From positions 3,658,001 to 3,722,000 of the forward strand of contig JAQOTA010000053.1 of assembly GCA_029532415.1 (NCBI GenBank): a DNA stretch of 64,000 bases. Direction: 5' to 3'. The DNA comes from Marasmius tenuissimus (lineage: Eukaryota; Basidiomycota; Agaricomycetes; Agaricales; Marasmiaceae). Shown here in pieces: positions 1-12,357 of this stretch; the stretch's first letter is position 1, and every line of letters starts with the position of its first letter. Below the pieces are notes generated by a model that saw nothing but the letters and a program-made list of their open reading frames with translations, was not told the DNA's origin and searched no databases. The translations under genes were made by a program, and so were the position numbers.

Positions 1-1537
1 AAGGATTTGTTTGACCATGAAGACTGCGGCATTTCTCTGTGGCTGAGGAGTAAAGAAGTCATGGGCTAGCACGAGAACGCGTAAACGATTCATAATCATG
101 GGAGGCGACTGGTGAATGAGCGTGGAGTACACACCTTGAAACGAGACTTGTCCAGACGACAGGGCTTTTGGCATCATAGACGACCACCACTAAATAACAA
201 ATATCAGTCTATAGTGACCGGAAGGCCCCGGTGATACGTCGAGTGGTACCTTTGCACCGTCTTCGACCACTCCAGGAAGATCTTGAACGACAAATTTCAG
301 GTGCGGATTCAACTTGAAGATGCTGTGGGTGACACTGCCAATACCGCCTCCCATATCAACGACGAGGGATCCAGCAGGAAGTTTTTTCCAGTCATAGGCT
401 TCAGTTTCCGAGCCAATTAGCAGGAAAGGGAAGAACGAGGCGCGATCCCACGATTACCTTTCAAAACCGCATTGGGAGGTTGGAAAGCATTGACACCGCG
501 CATACCAATCCCAAATCGAGCCCGACGTGATGCCTGCGTGGGACGGGCGAGATACTGCCACAACGTTTCGCCCGGACAAACGGCTCCTGCGAAAGGGGAG
601 GCATGTGGTCCCGCTTCACCCAAAAGTGCGATCTTAGGGTCGGAACAGGCTTCCCATGCATATGCGGACCCTTTGAAGGCCTCGTCGAGGCTGCGTAAAA
701 GTATATTAGATTATAACGTATACGTCGACGTAGAAAAGGCGTTTCCAACACTCACAGATGCGACATGAGGGCAGTCAGGCCCACGGTACCATCATGTTTA
801 TGTTCGGGACTGACGCGAGTAACGTGTTACTGGCTGCACGGAAGAAGATCAGATCGACACGCACTTGGAGAGAACAACTTCACTGGGCTTGAAGGTGTCT
901 AAGAGGCTTGAAATCCTGGTGTTCGTGAAGACCTCCGGTGTAATTTCCTTGTAGATGTGATGCATTGCAAGAAGACGAAGAAAACGGCCTAGAAAGACTG
1001 GTCTCAAGCTCGAATCAAATACAGACAAGGACTCACTGAGTTTCTGTGGGTCCACACCATTCTTCTTCGAGATATCTTCAACATGCATTCCCTATCCGGA
1101 TAAATCATCCTTGGCGGACAGTCCAGCACAACAAAGAGAACTCACCTGAGGTCCAGCCTCACGCAGAATTTCTGTAACACTGGACTCAAGACATATGCGA
1201 ATAGCTGTTGACTTGAAATGCTGCAAAGGATAGACATGAGAAAGCAATCATCAAACAGTATAGACAAGCAAAGCCCACTAACCCCACCAACAACATGAAA
1301 TAGCGCGATAGGTGGCGGCGTCAAGATCGCCGCAAGATGATGAGCGGCAGCGACAATAACATTCGATGCCTCCGCCGCATCTGGATGGGTACGAAAAGCT
1401 TCGGAGGAGGGGCGGAAAGACGTCCCTAGATCTGGAACGACCGTCCCATTGGCCTTGCAAGAATTTTCCAGGATTTCTACATTCTTGGTCAAGATATCCA
1501 GGATGGCTCGAAGAGGAGAAGTTTTAGACGAGGACAT
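1..1537 (-). CDS. SAM-dependent O-methyltransferase, copy 1 (partial at window edge)
   Basis: Plant-COMT-type O-methyltransferase, predicted to move a methyl group from S-adenosylmethionine to a hydroxyl of a small molecule. Translation starts at 1537 (MSSSKTSPLRAILDILTKNV). Spliced exons read HFKSTAIRICLESSVTEIL, then MHVEDISKKNGVDPQKLS, a dimerisation-type region FLRLLAMHHIYKEITPEVF, then AFKGSAYAWEACSDPKIA, and the SAM-binding motif I VVDMGGGIGSVTH near 330-350. The reading frame is open through every exon in view, including the GAC-GAG-GCC-TTC-AAA-GGG stretch that is broken in copy 2. The C-terminal part with the catalytic-histidine region starts near position 1 and is cut off by the window edge. 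Substrate unknown. Inverted paralogue of 18702-20693. Confidence 0.85.
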
Positions 1538-2380
1538 GCTACTGGATAGAGTTCAACCGCGAGATCTTTGCACAGTGTACCCTCTAAGACCTCCAAGCAG
1601 CTTGAAGACCTAGAATGGGATAGGTTCCGGGAGTGGTCGTCAGCCAGTCTGATCTATCTGCTATTCGAGGTTGCATTTAGCCGGCCCGTCAGATCAGGAC
1701 TGTTTTGCTGTTTTTTTCTCATACTGAGAACGCGGCAGATATAGGGGCTGCAGTGATGTGCTCAGATGACGATCCATAGAGCTACGACCTGATTTCGGGA
1801 TCAACGACATCGAGTGGGTATACCTATTCCAGTAAAGAGCCAAGTAGCGCTGTGTAGAGCCATGTAGTCGTAGAGTCGGCAGAAACCAGAGAAAGTCGAA
1901 GTCCAGAGGCAGAAGATTCCCGACTCCGTAAGGAGAAGGGTTCTATCTGGCGCTCGAAATTATTTTTTACTTAGCAGCCTGTCTTATCCGGATCCATGTG
2001 ACTTTATGACCATACCTGTAAACCGCACGTGAAAGGTTTAATTATTTATGGAAAGTCCTTCTTTTTTTGTTCCTTATTTTTGCAGTTCTTAATTACTAAT
2101 TCTTACCTAACACAAGTTGCACCGCCTTGAGGTCGCCTGTTCTTATCTCGAGTATTGTCTCTCTCTTCGCTTCCACTGGGAGGTCTTGCTGTGACAGCGT
2201 GTTGTGCGATAAGGGTGATATTCGGGCAAGCGTTTAGCCGCGAGCGACTCTCTGCTTCTGCCTTCAGGCCAGGAGCCGAGGTGTCGCTCGTGAGTCGTCG
2301 GTCAGAAGATGGTAACCAGCGACATAAGTATTTCTGGCGTTCAAAGCAAGGGCACAAAGAATTTACCTACACCAGGACGA
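1538..2380. other. Intergenic, upstream of O-methyltransferase copy 1
   Basis: No gene supported. Short ORFs on both strands have no recognisable protein pattern. This is the upstream flank of the methyltransferase and runs into the degenerate repeat field. The stretch at 1970-2110 is AT-rich. The corresponding right-arm flank is 17350-18701. Confidence 0.6.
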
Positions 2381-5300
2381 TTGGCTCCGAATTTCAGGCA
2401 TAGATCGCTGGATGCGGTTCGAGAGATGCTGACTCGAAAATGTTCAGCCGGCAGTATGGGGCTCAACAAGAGATACAGGTTGAACTCTTCGGACGTTGGA
2501 GCAAACGACTATGGCGGAGACGAGCAAAGCAACGTATAAACCGCGTAGGGACCACAAGATTCATAGTCGTCGACGACAAGGGGACCGTACAACTACATTA
2601 GGTATACCAGCGGCAGGTATCTAAGCGAGCAAATGATTTTCCGGCCGCCACCGACTCTCTTGCGTCTAGAGTCCGAAGCGTGGGTCCACGGTCAGGGAGT
2701 AGTGACCATCGGACTGTATCTTGTGGCGTTCTCAGCAGTAAGAATCTACATACTCCAGGACGATCGACACCGGATTCCAAGTCTGAGGCGTAGATCGCTG
2801 GACCTTGGGGTCGAGGCACATTCTCGACTTTCGCGAAGGGGTGGGTGCGACAGCGAGAATTCTTTAGGTGCAGTGTTGAGCAGTCTGATCCAGACTCACA
2901 ACATTCAACGCCCATGGGCGCGATCGTTGCAGTTCTAAAGGTCACGGATTTTTCCGAATCGAAGTATGGCAGGGTCCCAACTCCTCTCTACGATGAATGA
3001 TGCGGTCGACTACCAAAACATACACTTTTACTAACCCCCAACACGTTCGCCAAAACCTCCAGGCTCCGCGCCACGATACCCCGGCAGTATTAGCTTGGGA
3101 TACCACCCTCTCTACCTGTGGGGCTGAGTCCCACGACCTGTGCATTCATGGCATCCTCAATCTTTACCAATCTACATAACCGAGATGATCGACGAATCTG
3201 AGGCGTAGATCGCTGAGGCATAGTTCGATGCGGAGCAGGAACAATGAACGATCTTGCACCCCACCAAGCTCCAAACTCACCCCAACATCCAACGCCCATT
3301 CAGCCCTGAGCACGATCATCGAACCCCCGCTGTCGGATTTTCCCACCGTCCACTACATCATCCAACATTGGAGGATCGCGACGGACCTGGGGAGGCGTTT
3401 CTCAAGTGCAACTGTGAATTTTTATATGCCCACAGTGACAATGTCTGAGCCGCAGATCGTGAGGCACAACGGATCCGGCGAGGAAATTGTTTAACCTACT
3501 TACCTGGAGCCCACAGTTCCAGGCTCACTCCGACGTTCAGCGCCCTGAACACTCTGATCCTCTCGCTGTCAGAATTCAAAGCGAGGTACGTCTTCTTAAC
3601 CATGGAGATTGATATAGATAGGTAGGGGTTGCGGAAGTGAGTGAACTATTAGCACACCAAGTCTGAATGTACTGCACTCCGTTCCATGCAGGTAATATAC
3701 CAGTTTATTTCACACTCAGTCTCGGAATCTCCCGAGCTCGTTACACAAGCTACCCAGTTGTTTCTTCTCGTCTTTTATGTATTGGGATAGATTTGTAAGT
3801 ACTCGAAGCGAGTACGACTGAGAACGTGTCGCCGAAGTACAGCGGCCACAGATACCTGAGCGACTTGCATTTCCTCCATAGAGTAACCGGCGTTCTCAAG
3901 AATAGGGCAGTACGTAGCAATTTGTATACCGCAGCACAATCGGCTCTGAAAGTCTGAGGCGTAGATCGGACTCGAAGTGATAGCGAGAATTCTACGTACA
4001 TACGCAGTAGGGACCCACAGTTCTAGGCCTTGGATCCCCCCTCACTGTCAGAGGCTAAGAAGCCTCGAGTGTTTTTTTATTTTGCTCTTTATCATTTGCA
4101 CGCGGAACTTCCGAAATCGTTATCTCACGCCACCCAAGTAGGTAGTTTCGGAGCTTAGTCCCTCCAAGTTGCGAGGTTAAATAAGTCTGCCAGTGAAGCG
4201 GGGTTATAAATTCATTCCCGATGGGTAAGAGTCAACGCAGCCAGCGGCGACTTTGATAAAGACCCGAGCAAGTCTAAGCCGCCAGCGACTACGGGGCGAT
4301 TCGGTCAAGACAGAGTAACCGTCAAGCCGAGTCCGACGACATACTTAGTATTTCGAGATGTGGCGTTCGGGTTGCAAGAAATTTACATACCCCAGATGGA
4401 GGTAGAGTCGAGGAGAATGCAAGAGTTGACAAGAAAAAAATAATTTCTCCTGCAGGGGCCTATAGCTCCAAGCTCAGCGCCCGAGAGTCTATATTCAGCC
4501 CTTACTATCGAGCATCGGGACCTCCTCGCTGTCGGAGATATACCTCACTGATGCCTAGACCCTGCACGCACGGGCTTTCCCGGAATTTATGAGGGCACCG
4601 CTTCCGATTCCTCCTTTTCATTTGAACCTTGACATTCAAGTTGACACGCATATGACTGTCAAACTATTCCAGGCATCGCGTCCCAGCTACATTCCGGCGT
4701 TCACCAGAACCTCCGAGTTCGATGATATTGGCAGTTACTCAAACTTTGTGAGAAAAGAACGGGACTTCGCAATGTTTTAAATTATTACTCGCTGGCATAG
4801 TGTGGCGTACTAGGGAAATTTGAACCCGGGAGCATGCATACTTCAAGAACCCGGTCGTTAAACGTTACAGGTACATGGGATCGAGACGCGATTTTGGAAC
4901 ACTACGATCGAAGTAACGAGAAAATTCTTGGGCCTACAGCTTCAAACTCATCCCAACATTCAACGCCCAGGTTTCAATTTCAGCCCTGGGCACGATCGTT
5001 CCTCACGGGATTCTCCGAATCGAAGTATGACAGGGTCCCAACTCCTCTCTACAATGAATGATCTCGACTATCGAAACATGCACTTTTCTATCTTCTAACA
5101 CGTTGACCAAAACCCCTAGGCTCCGCGCCACCATATCCCCATAGTAGTGCCATTGGCCTATAATTTCCATTTGTGGGGCCGAATCTGACGACCCTATGCA
5201 TTCATGGCGTCCTCAACCTTCAAGAATCTACACAACCGCGGGACGATCGACGAGTCTGAGGCGTAGATCGCTGAGGCACAGTGACTTTTGCACCCGCACC

Positions 5301-6920
5301 AAGCTCCAAATTCGCCCCACCATTCAATATTCATAGTCAGCACCCAGGGTTGAGCCCTGAGCACGATCTTTTACGTTTGAGCCCCCCTCCTCCCCCTCAC
5401 AGTCAGATCTTCCAACCGTGCACTACATCATTCAATGTTGGGAGAGATCGCGGCTGTGTCAATGGGCCTGAGACTCTGCTACGATTTGCAACCCAAGAAA
5501 CAAGTCCGTGAGCTAGCAATCAGTACCAGGGGGGGATCTAGAAGGATGATCATTAGATGCGAAGATACGTATCGTGTTTATGACCATGATCCAACCTTGG
5601 AGAGAAAAGAGCGGATATCACAATGCACCAAACATTACTCACGATGTGGCGTACACAGAAAGGTTTTGAACATACAAGCATGCATACCTTCACTAAGAAC
5701 CCGGTCGACCGGAGGGACACGATCGAATCATTTGCGCACTTGTTGGATGTTCGAGTGAATGTGTGTCCATATGTATACCACCGTACGTGGACGCACCTTT
5801 CAGAATCGGAGCCGACGACTTTTTGATAGTCGCAGCGAATTCACCGGGCCCAGAGTCGGAAAAGGAAGAGTATAAGCGAACGGCGCCCAGTAAAAATCGC
5901 GCTAATAACCATGGATGGGACGAGATGATATACTTATCTCCACTTGGTTCCGGCATTCACCAGAGCCTCCGAGTTCGATAGTATTTCACGGCTATCCCAG
6001 AGAAACAAGCGGACATCGTAATGGTTTAATTAACCCTTGGTGGCACAATGTGGCGCACTGGGGCGAGTTACATGCATACTTGCAAGGCCGGTCGACCGGA
6101 GATCGAACTAATTTGCGTACTGTTCCCCCCGTCAATGTCAGTATGTGTCCATATGTATGGCACCGTACATACCTTCGGAATCGGAGGCGAGTTTTGAGTG
6201 TGCCGGGCCCGATGGACAAGCCCTGGAGATACTTCGGGATTCTTGAGACCACTGGCGAGAGTGGGATTTAGGCTGGCAAGAAAGTATGATCTATGATGGG
6301 TGAAGTCGACCGCGTTGGACTCGGTGATGCGAACGACGAGAGATGGTGATGACGAAATTTTCTTGCGCCCACAGCTCTAAACCTACTCCAGCATTCAGCG
6401 CCCCAGAGTTGGCCCTGATCGTTGAGCCCTCTCGACGAGGGGTCATTCGTCCCTCGGCCCCTTGCTGTCAGATCTTCCAAGTCCGACTGTCCATTGCATC
6501 ATCCGATATTGAGGGGTCTCGACGGGCTCGGGGACTTGGAAAAATTCGTGAGCTAGCGGCGTTCGTCAAAGGTCGCAATCAGCCATGAATAAAAAGACCC
6601 ATCTCGTTTCAATGTTAATATTTCCGGCGTTCACTGGCTCGGCAGTAACAGCGGCTACTCATTGAGCTCCCAGAGAAAAGAGCGGACATTGTAATGGTTT
6701 TAATCGTTACTCACAATGTGGCGTAGAGATTGGACTTGCGAGCATACATACTGCTTCAAGAACCCGGTCGTCCGGAGATTGAATAATTGGGTACTGTTTC
6801 CCCTGTCAGTGTGTGTTCATATGTGTGCCACCGGGAATCGGAGGCGAGTTTCTCGAGGAGTGACGAGTGTGCTGGACGCAAGGTACAAGCCCTAAATCGA
6901 AGATATTTCGGGATTTGCGA
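2380..6920. repeat. Degenerate long-period composite repeat array (left arm)
   Basis: Two unit types recur in the same orientation. Unit X carries a CAAGCTCCAAACTCACCCCA-like core followed by ATTCAACGCCC and GAGCACGATCGT; copies are seen near 2880, 3255, 3510, 4015, 4455, 4930, 5290 and 6365. A short box, TCTGAGGCGTAGATCGCTG, occurs at about 2785, 3197, 3955 and 5255. Unit Y carries GAGCGGACATTGTAATGGTT, then ACTCACAATGTGGCGTA, then CAAGAACCCGGTCGACCGGA, then GTGTCCATATGTATGCCACC; copies start near 4750, 5605, 6005 and 6680. The last unit Y abuts the EthD-like gene, so the array may be repeated promoter-flank DNA. No long ORF, terminal repeat or transposase was seen. Confidence 0.75.
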
Positions 6921-7123
6921 GCAACCCTGCGCCGGCATTTCGGAAGGGAGAGTGAGACTGGTGGGTCGGTGTTGGTGAAAGCAAGAAAGGGGACGCGCGC
7001 GTGCGTCGGTAGCGGTGATCCCTGCACGTGGAGCCAAACGCGTCCTCGGATCGGAGTCCCGGATCCCGAAACCCGAACCACCACCATGGCACTGGCACCA
7101 AAATCTACTCCGAGCCTCCATCG

Positions 7124-7852
7124 ATGTCTTCCCCAACCAAAGCATTCCTGATCGTCTTCTCCACCCCGGGAGATCAAGTCACCCAAGACGAGTTTCAAGA
7201 TTGGTACAACAACGAGCACGTCCCGCTTCGATTGGACAACCTCGACTTTTTTCTCTCTGGAGCCAGGTTCCGCGATCCTAACCCTCCTACCCCTCTCACC
7301 CCCACCACGACGGATTGGGCGGCGCTGTACGAGATAACATCTCCACAAGTATTTCAGGAACCGTCGTATACGGGACTTCGGGAGAAACGAAGTGCGAGGG
7401 AGGCGAGTGTGGTTAAACGGTTGGGTGTGTTGGATCGGAGGACTTTTGAGGTTGCGAGCGTTGTCGAGAGAGAAAAAGGCAGAGAGTGGACTGGGCTGAA
7501 TGTCGGGAAACCAACACAAGGGATCGTGACGCACAAATCTACGACTGACAAGGTAGACGTCGGAGAGAACGTTGGAGGGTGGCGACGGACGTGGATTTTG
7601 GAAGGGTTGGACTCTGGGGTGACTGTGGAGGGGAAGCAGATTGAGACTGCAAAGGATTCAGGCGTATTTGTCGTTCATGGTCCGTTTCTTTTCCCCCCAC
7701 TGGATCTCTCGTATCTGATGATGACGCGTTTAGAATTCACATCGTGCGATGCTGCACACGATTTCGCTGGAACGCTTCAGCCGCAAGAACAATACACGGA
7801 AGTGAGAAGCTGGGAACTGTATCGTGCTTATCCCTGTATCGCCAGGCCTTGA
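7124..7852 (+). CDS. EthD-like (dimeric alpha-beta barrel) protein, copy 1
   Basis: A single-exon gene of 242 residues. The frame is open further upstream, but the ATG at 7124 (MSSPTKAFLIVFSTPG) is preferred because the fold starts there and the paralogue has the same methionine. The N-terminal motif FQDWYNNEHVPLR, about residues 27-39, is typical of EthD-like ferredoxin-fold proteins, in which the EH pair and following residues line a small-molecule pocket. A second barrel half follows, ending in EVRSWELYRAYPCIARP. The family often sits beside oxidative or polyketide-type metabolism; the actual reaction here is unknown. It lies directly downstream of the X/Y array and pairs with the inverted copy at 13790-14512. 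The family assignment is moderate; that it is a real gene is supported by conservation of the whole frame in both arms. Confidence 0.8.
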   Translation: MSSPTKAFLIVFSTPGDQVTQDEFQDWYNNEHVPLRLDNLDFFLSGARFRDPNPPTPLTPTTTDWAALYEITSPQVFQEPSYTGLREKRSAREASVVKRLGVLDRRTFEVASVVEREKGREWTGLNVGKPTQGIVTHKSTTDKVDVGENVGGWRRTWILEGLDSGVTVEGKQIETAKDSGVFVVHGPFLFPPLDLSYLMMTRLEFTSCDAAHDFAGTLQPQEQYTEVRSWELYRAYPCIARP

Positions 7853-10800
7853 GATGTTGTATCGATCGCCGAATGGAATACGTTATACAATCAAAAGCAC
7901 AGGCTACCAGTCCCAACGCCTTCGTTCCCCGACGCCATGAAATCTGCATTCCCTCAAAGGGTCTTGATCCGTGAGCTCTTCGCTCTTACTCACTACACAT
8001 CGAGACACGAAGAGGAATGAATTCACAGTCGGTGAGTCGATCTATCATCTCCCTTTTTGCTGATTCCTTATTCACCTGTGCACACAATTCAGTTCCCTTT
8101 CGTTCTGTTCCTAGCAGGAGCCCCAAGTTCGCAGGCTTATTCTGCCCCTTTTTATCTGCACATGAAGTGGTGAATAAGAACAAACCCTGCGACAGCGTGA
8201 TAGGCGTGGTTCGTTTTTTCGTTCGATACGCTCGCCCACACTAATTTCCTGGTTCCCAGACAACCGGGAAAGGTCTTTTTGTTTCTTATTTCTCTACCTT
8301 CATTTCTTGTGGAGAGCACCCTCCCGCGGAGAATGGAAGGCGAACACGGAACAGACGCCCGCTGCGTTGAATTTTCTTTTGTTCTGTTCAAGGTATGGTA
8401 CTCTTTCAATTCTTTTGTTCGAGCTTTGCGTTCTTCAGAGTTCCATTCCACATCACTGCTACTACGCCAAGATTGGTTCTGGCGTCTGGGAACGAGACTA
8501 TCCAGTACTGCACTGACTCGAAGCACCGCGTTGCTCATTATTCTTTCTTTTTTTGCATGTGGCTAATCACGCCAATATCTAGAATGTCACTGACGAGGAA
8601 GAGCTACTTGGTCTATCTCGATGCATAATTCACACCTACACATCTCAATCTTGAACTCTCAGAAGTCCTAGTCCAACACACAGTTAGTCTTTTTGTATCA
8701 CTGCCAGTGTGAGCCTCGTGCTTTTGTTTTCTTGTTTCCTCAACAAACTCGACGACGATTGGTGATTGGAATGGAATGGACAGGACGCAGCGCGTGGCCG
8801 TTCCACGCTTTTCTTTTTTTGTTCGACTCTCTTGGCCTTTGACGCGTGCGCTCTAACCTCTTTTTTTTTCTTTTTTTTCTGTCAGGAGCTCTTCAGAGTC
8901 AGAGCTGTGATTTTCAGGGTACATCTCACATCATTTGATTGCGCTAGTAGGACTTGACAGGCCCAGCTACGATTTCGTCGTTGCACGCTTTTCTTTCCTT
9001 GAGAGGTGCGCATTTTTTTTTATTGTTATTGTTCATGGACCAAACTCTGAGAGTTCAGAGGGGATTTTCAGGTACATTTTTCTGTCAATCATCCGCTATC
9101 ACTGCTGTTACTACCACCTCTGTAGGCTTGGCGACAAATTCGTTCCGTACAGACGTTTAACAGTCGTAATGATTTCGAGAATGTAAAAGGTGCACACTGC
9201 CAACGGGGCCGCGTTCACCTCGGATGATTTCTGAATCTAGACCGTAGATGGTATAGGACGCTCGATCTCCTTCCACTCTGCACGGAAGGAATGGAGATGT
9301 GGAAGTTGGGGTTTAGGTGGGTAGGGTGTGTTCGTAATATCCGAGGTGATGTTTTTTTTCGATCTGTCTTCGTATTATTAAAACTGCTGTTGTTGGTAGG
9401 TGTGGTTCCGTACATTAAAAACGCTCGGAACTTGGAACTTGGGGACTTTGAAAACCAGTCATCGCTAGCTGTGGTGATTTTAGCTTGAGCTTGGAGTATC
9501 TAACTTGCACCGGCGGCCTGATATCTCCACTCGACCAAGTAACTCATCGCGCTATTAAGTAAATGGTGAGTTCCCCCTTTCATGACTACAGCTAGCTGGC
9601 TGTGATGGTTTGCTGATCGAGAACGTTACATCGAACACACACACCCTCGGATCCTGCCGCTGGGTTATGGGCTCTAGAGCTAAACGTTATACAGCCCTGC
9701 TCGAAGGAATGGAGAGTGGGAAGTATGGGGTGTGTTCGATGTAATCTCCGTGTGTGTGTGTGTGCAACATCCGAGTGATTGATATTGCTCGAGGGTCTGA
9801 TCTCCGTACGCCGTATAGCAGTAGTTCGGAACTCTAAAAACCCTCATTGTACATTGTCCATTGGCGAAATTGATTTTTGTTTTGAGTATTGAGTATTGAG
9901 TATTGATTGGAGTTTTGGAGAATAACCTCGCTGCTCGGCGGAGCCAGGAGCCTACACCGCATCAAGTTTGTCCACCACAAGTTCCTCTGGTGCGTTTCGC
10001 CGACTGGTGTGGATAGCTACTGCGCATCTGGTCAGTTGGTGACGGAAATAGCTATAGCCTATACCGTATCAAGTGTTTGATTCTTGACCACTCCTGAGTA
10101 CCGAGTGAAGGGGGTGGAATGGTCTGTTCCTTTCCAGCGACGATCGAGGCTCGAAAGTGTGGGATGTCGTTAGAACATTGTGGCTCCAAATCTTTTGGAC
10201 TGTGGATCATGATGTTTGATGACGAAAAGGACACTTGTTGCCGCTATGCCCGTGGCACTGGGCCGTGTCCTGTGCTTTTTTTACGCCCATAAGTACATCT
10301 GCTGCTCAGTGCTTAGTACTGCCAGTTCAAGTCAGCGGGGTGGCCCACCGTACAAGCCCGACTCGTATTATAATGCCTGTGCAATTGCAAAAGTACTTTG
10401 GAATGATAGCCTCCTTTCTTGTACTAGTGCTAATTCCTCATCCTCACGGCCCCCCCGACGTAGTGACTATACTTATCATTGCGGCGTTCAAGAGGCGCAG
10501 CGCTGTACAATGTTATGTGTTGGGTGTCCAGGGGTGGGTTGGGTTGGGCAGATTTCGGAAATCGCGAGGGTTCGGGGCAGCGGTCTTGGTAGCTTTGACT
10601 TGTGACGCGGGCCCCAGAAAATTTTCTTTTCCGAGTCAGTTAGGAGACCGGCATCTAGTACTACTGATTCAGTAAGGAAGGGTTTCAAGGGGGACGGTTT
10701 TTTCATTATGGTGTCGAATCAACGCGGTCGCGGTGCGCGGGCCCGGGAGGGTACCTATAATAATAATAGTTCCTGTATGTCTTGTTTGTTATTACGTCCC

Positions 10801-11484
10801 GAAGAAGATTCTCGTTCGTCTTGACTGTCAACGTCGAACTCTGAGTACGAGTACGAGACTTCGACTCGAGGATAAAAAATTTACACCGGGTGACACCGCG
10901 AGGCGAGGCGAGGCGAGGGACAAAGGATCAGGGATGGGCTACTGTGGAATGGTTAAGCGTCATTCGTCTCTTGATCGTCGGCGGAGAAGCGGAGGGCGGG
11001 GATGGGATGTTAGGTATGTGTTTCCAAGGCAAGGCACGCGAAGAAGTAAAAGAGAAAAAAAATACAACATCGCTTATGTCGGAAGAAAGATGACAGGAAT
11101 GTTTGCGCAATATTGGGAGGTGATCCGAGGTGCATAGCTGTGAGGGAGTGAGAGAATGAGAGTGAGAGGGTAAACAATTATGAAGAAAGTAATAAGTAGG
11201 TCCTTTCAGGTTCCAGCCCTCTCTCTGAGGAGAGTAATGGGCCTGGCAACGAGCCGTTATAATAACGTGAACGGTTCCCGAAGCGGAGATACCATCGAAG
11301 GGGAGTTCCAAAAGGAGAAACGAGAGATCAGAAACTCCGATAGCCGAAGGGTACCACTATCATGGGCCGAAGACGCCAAATCCGTCGATCTGTTCGAGAC
11401 GTACATATTAATTAAATAGACCCAGCTTCATCAACTGAAACTCGAAAAACCTTCTCCCCCCTCAACTCAACCAACAACTTTACA
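7853..11484. other. Arm end and left spacer, no gene seen
   Basis: From 7853 to about 8400 this is the inner end of the left arm. Beyond it lies T-rich DNA with a diverged two-copy repeat at 8790-9110 (shared CACGCTTTTCTTT and ATTTTCAGGGTACAT boxes), a second pair at about 9270-9480 and 9695-9850 (shared GAAGGAATGGAGA), a GT run near 9750-9764, three TTGAGTA units at 9882-9903 and a GGCGA run near 10902-10918. ORFs at 10216-10675 overlap in two frames and look random. No tRNA or protein gene recognised. Confidence 0.6.
9626..9744. repeat. 15-bp perfect inverted repeat
   Basis: TTACATCGAACACAC at 9626-9640 is matched by its exact reverse complement at 9730-9744, with about 89 bases between. 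The right half belongs to a local duplicated block (compare 9290-9350). It could be a relic of a small element or an inverted micro-duplication. No function is evident. Confidence 0.7.
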
Positions 11485-12357
11485 ATGCTCGCTCTCCCAG
11501 AAGAAATCACAGACAGCATCCTCCAATTCTCTTCACCAGTTGGGACGAACGTCTTATTGGCATCCAAGGCGTTGTGTAGGATTGGACTGCCGCATGTGTA
11601 CCACACTGTTACGCTACCGACGGGGAAAGAGATACCGCTCAAACATGCGTCGTTGATTCGAAAGGTCGTCTTGCGAGGAGCCAGGGGGAAGGATGTGACC
11701 CAGATACTCGAAGCGGCTGGGAAGGAGTTGAAAGAACTAGACGTCGAACTCGTCGACGAAGAGATTGATGACGAATTCGTACGGGCGCTCGAGGGGCTCA
11801 CCTCCCTCACCCGGTTGACGATACGCAAGTCGGCCGCGGCGGTTTACCTCTCCATGCCGAACGTCAGATCGTTCATCCATCTCCTGGCTGGAAACGTGGA
11901 GAAGCACTGGAGATCGTTGGAGGTTGTCAGCGTCGACTTTAAAATGTCCGAGCCGGCGACGACACCTGGTCCGCTCACGCATCTCGCACGGGCGGTTGCT
12001 TCGTTGCCCAAGCTGCATTCCTTCCGGACGCCAGTCCCGACGTTGTTCTCGGATATATTCCTCATCGTCGCTCAGTGTGCTTCGCTGACACGGATCTGTC
12101 TGGCTAAAGACGGACAGGGTATCATGCCGACGGGGCTGTTCATGAACGGCGTTGTCAACCATCCCCGGCTTCTGGAGCTCGTCAGGAATGGCACAGCTAT
12201 CGTTAGGCTGAGGGCACAGACGTTGCAGATTGCTCCTCCCACTATCCTCCCATCGCCGACGACGAATACCAAAACTCCTCAACCACCCTCTCCCCATGCA
12301 CACAACTCCCGCGTGTTGCAGAGGCGCTTGTCGATACCCCCAACGCTCCACTATTAG
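11485..12357 (+). CDS. F-box-like protein in the spacer of the inverted duplication
   Basis: An intronless frame of 290 residues. The N-terminus, MLALPEEITDSILQFSSPVG, has the LP-x-E-I-x-x-x-I-L pattern of a fungal F-box, the module that would bind Skp1 in an SCF ubiquitin ligase. It is followed by leucine-rich stretches (LEGLTSLTRLTIRK, LPKLHSFRTPVP) that usually serve as substrate-binding repeats in Agaricomycete F-box proteins. The last 40 or so residues are proline-rich and low in quality. From about 12231 another frame of the same strand (IADDEYQNSSTTLSPC and onward) looks more protein-like and stays open to about 12500, so the true C-terminus may need an intron or reflect an indel near 12230. 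It has no copy in either arm. Confidence 0.7.
   Translation: MLALPEEITDSILQFSSPVGTNVLLASKALCRIGLPHVYHTVTLPTGKEIPLKHASLIRKVVLRGARGKDVTQILEAAGKELKELDVELVDEEIDDEFVRALEGLTSLTRLTIRKSAAAVYLSMPNVRSFIHLLAGNVEKHWRSLEVVSVDFKMSEPATTPGPLTHLARAVASLPKLHSFRTPVPTLFSDIFLIVAQCASLTRICLAKDGQGIMPTGLFMNGVVNHPRLLELVRNGTAIVRLRAQTLQIAPPTILPSPTTNTKTPQPPSPHAHNSRVLQRRLSIPPTLHY

Larger units (their letters stand above)
1..8400. repeat. Left arm of a large inverted duplication
   Basis: Read in reverse complement, this stretch follows the same order as 13275-20252: O-methyltransferase gene, degenerate repeats, EthD-like gene, then a tail. Similarity is visible in introns and intergenic DNA as well as exons. For example, 6480-6830 matches the reverse complement of 14940-15240, 4375-4400 matches 16050-16070, and 8320-8397 (around a GGAGAATGGAAGG box) matches 13275-13365. 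The arm is cut by the window start inside the O-methyltransferase gene, so its true length is unknown. It is longer than the right arm because it holds more repeat units. Copies are diverged with many small indels, so this is not a recent perfect palindrome. Confidence 0.9.

Noticed and set aside
2380..6920. CRISPR-like or simple satellite reading of the repeat field
   Set aside because: Units are long, degenerate and irregularly spaced, with no constant short repeat and spacer pattern, and the host is eukaryotic.
10216..10675. Two overlapping + strand frames of 129 and 146 codons in the spacer
   Set aside because: Same DNA in two frames, compositions typical of random translation, no motif.
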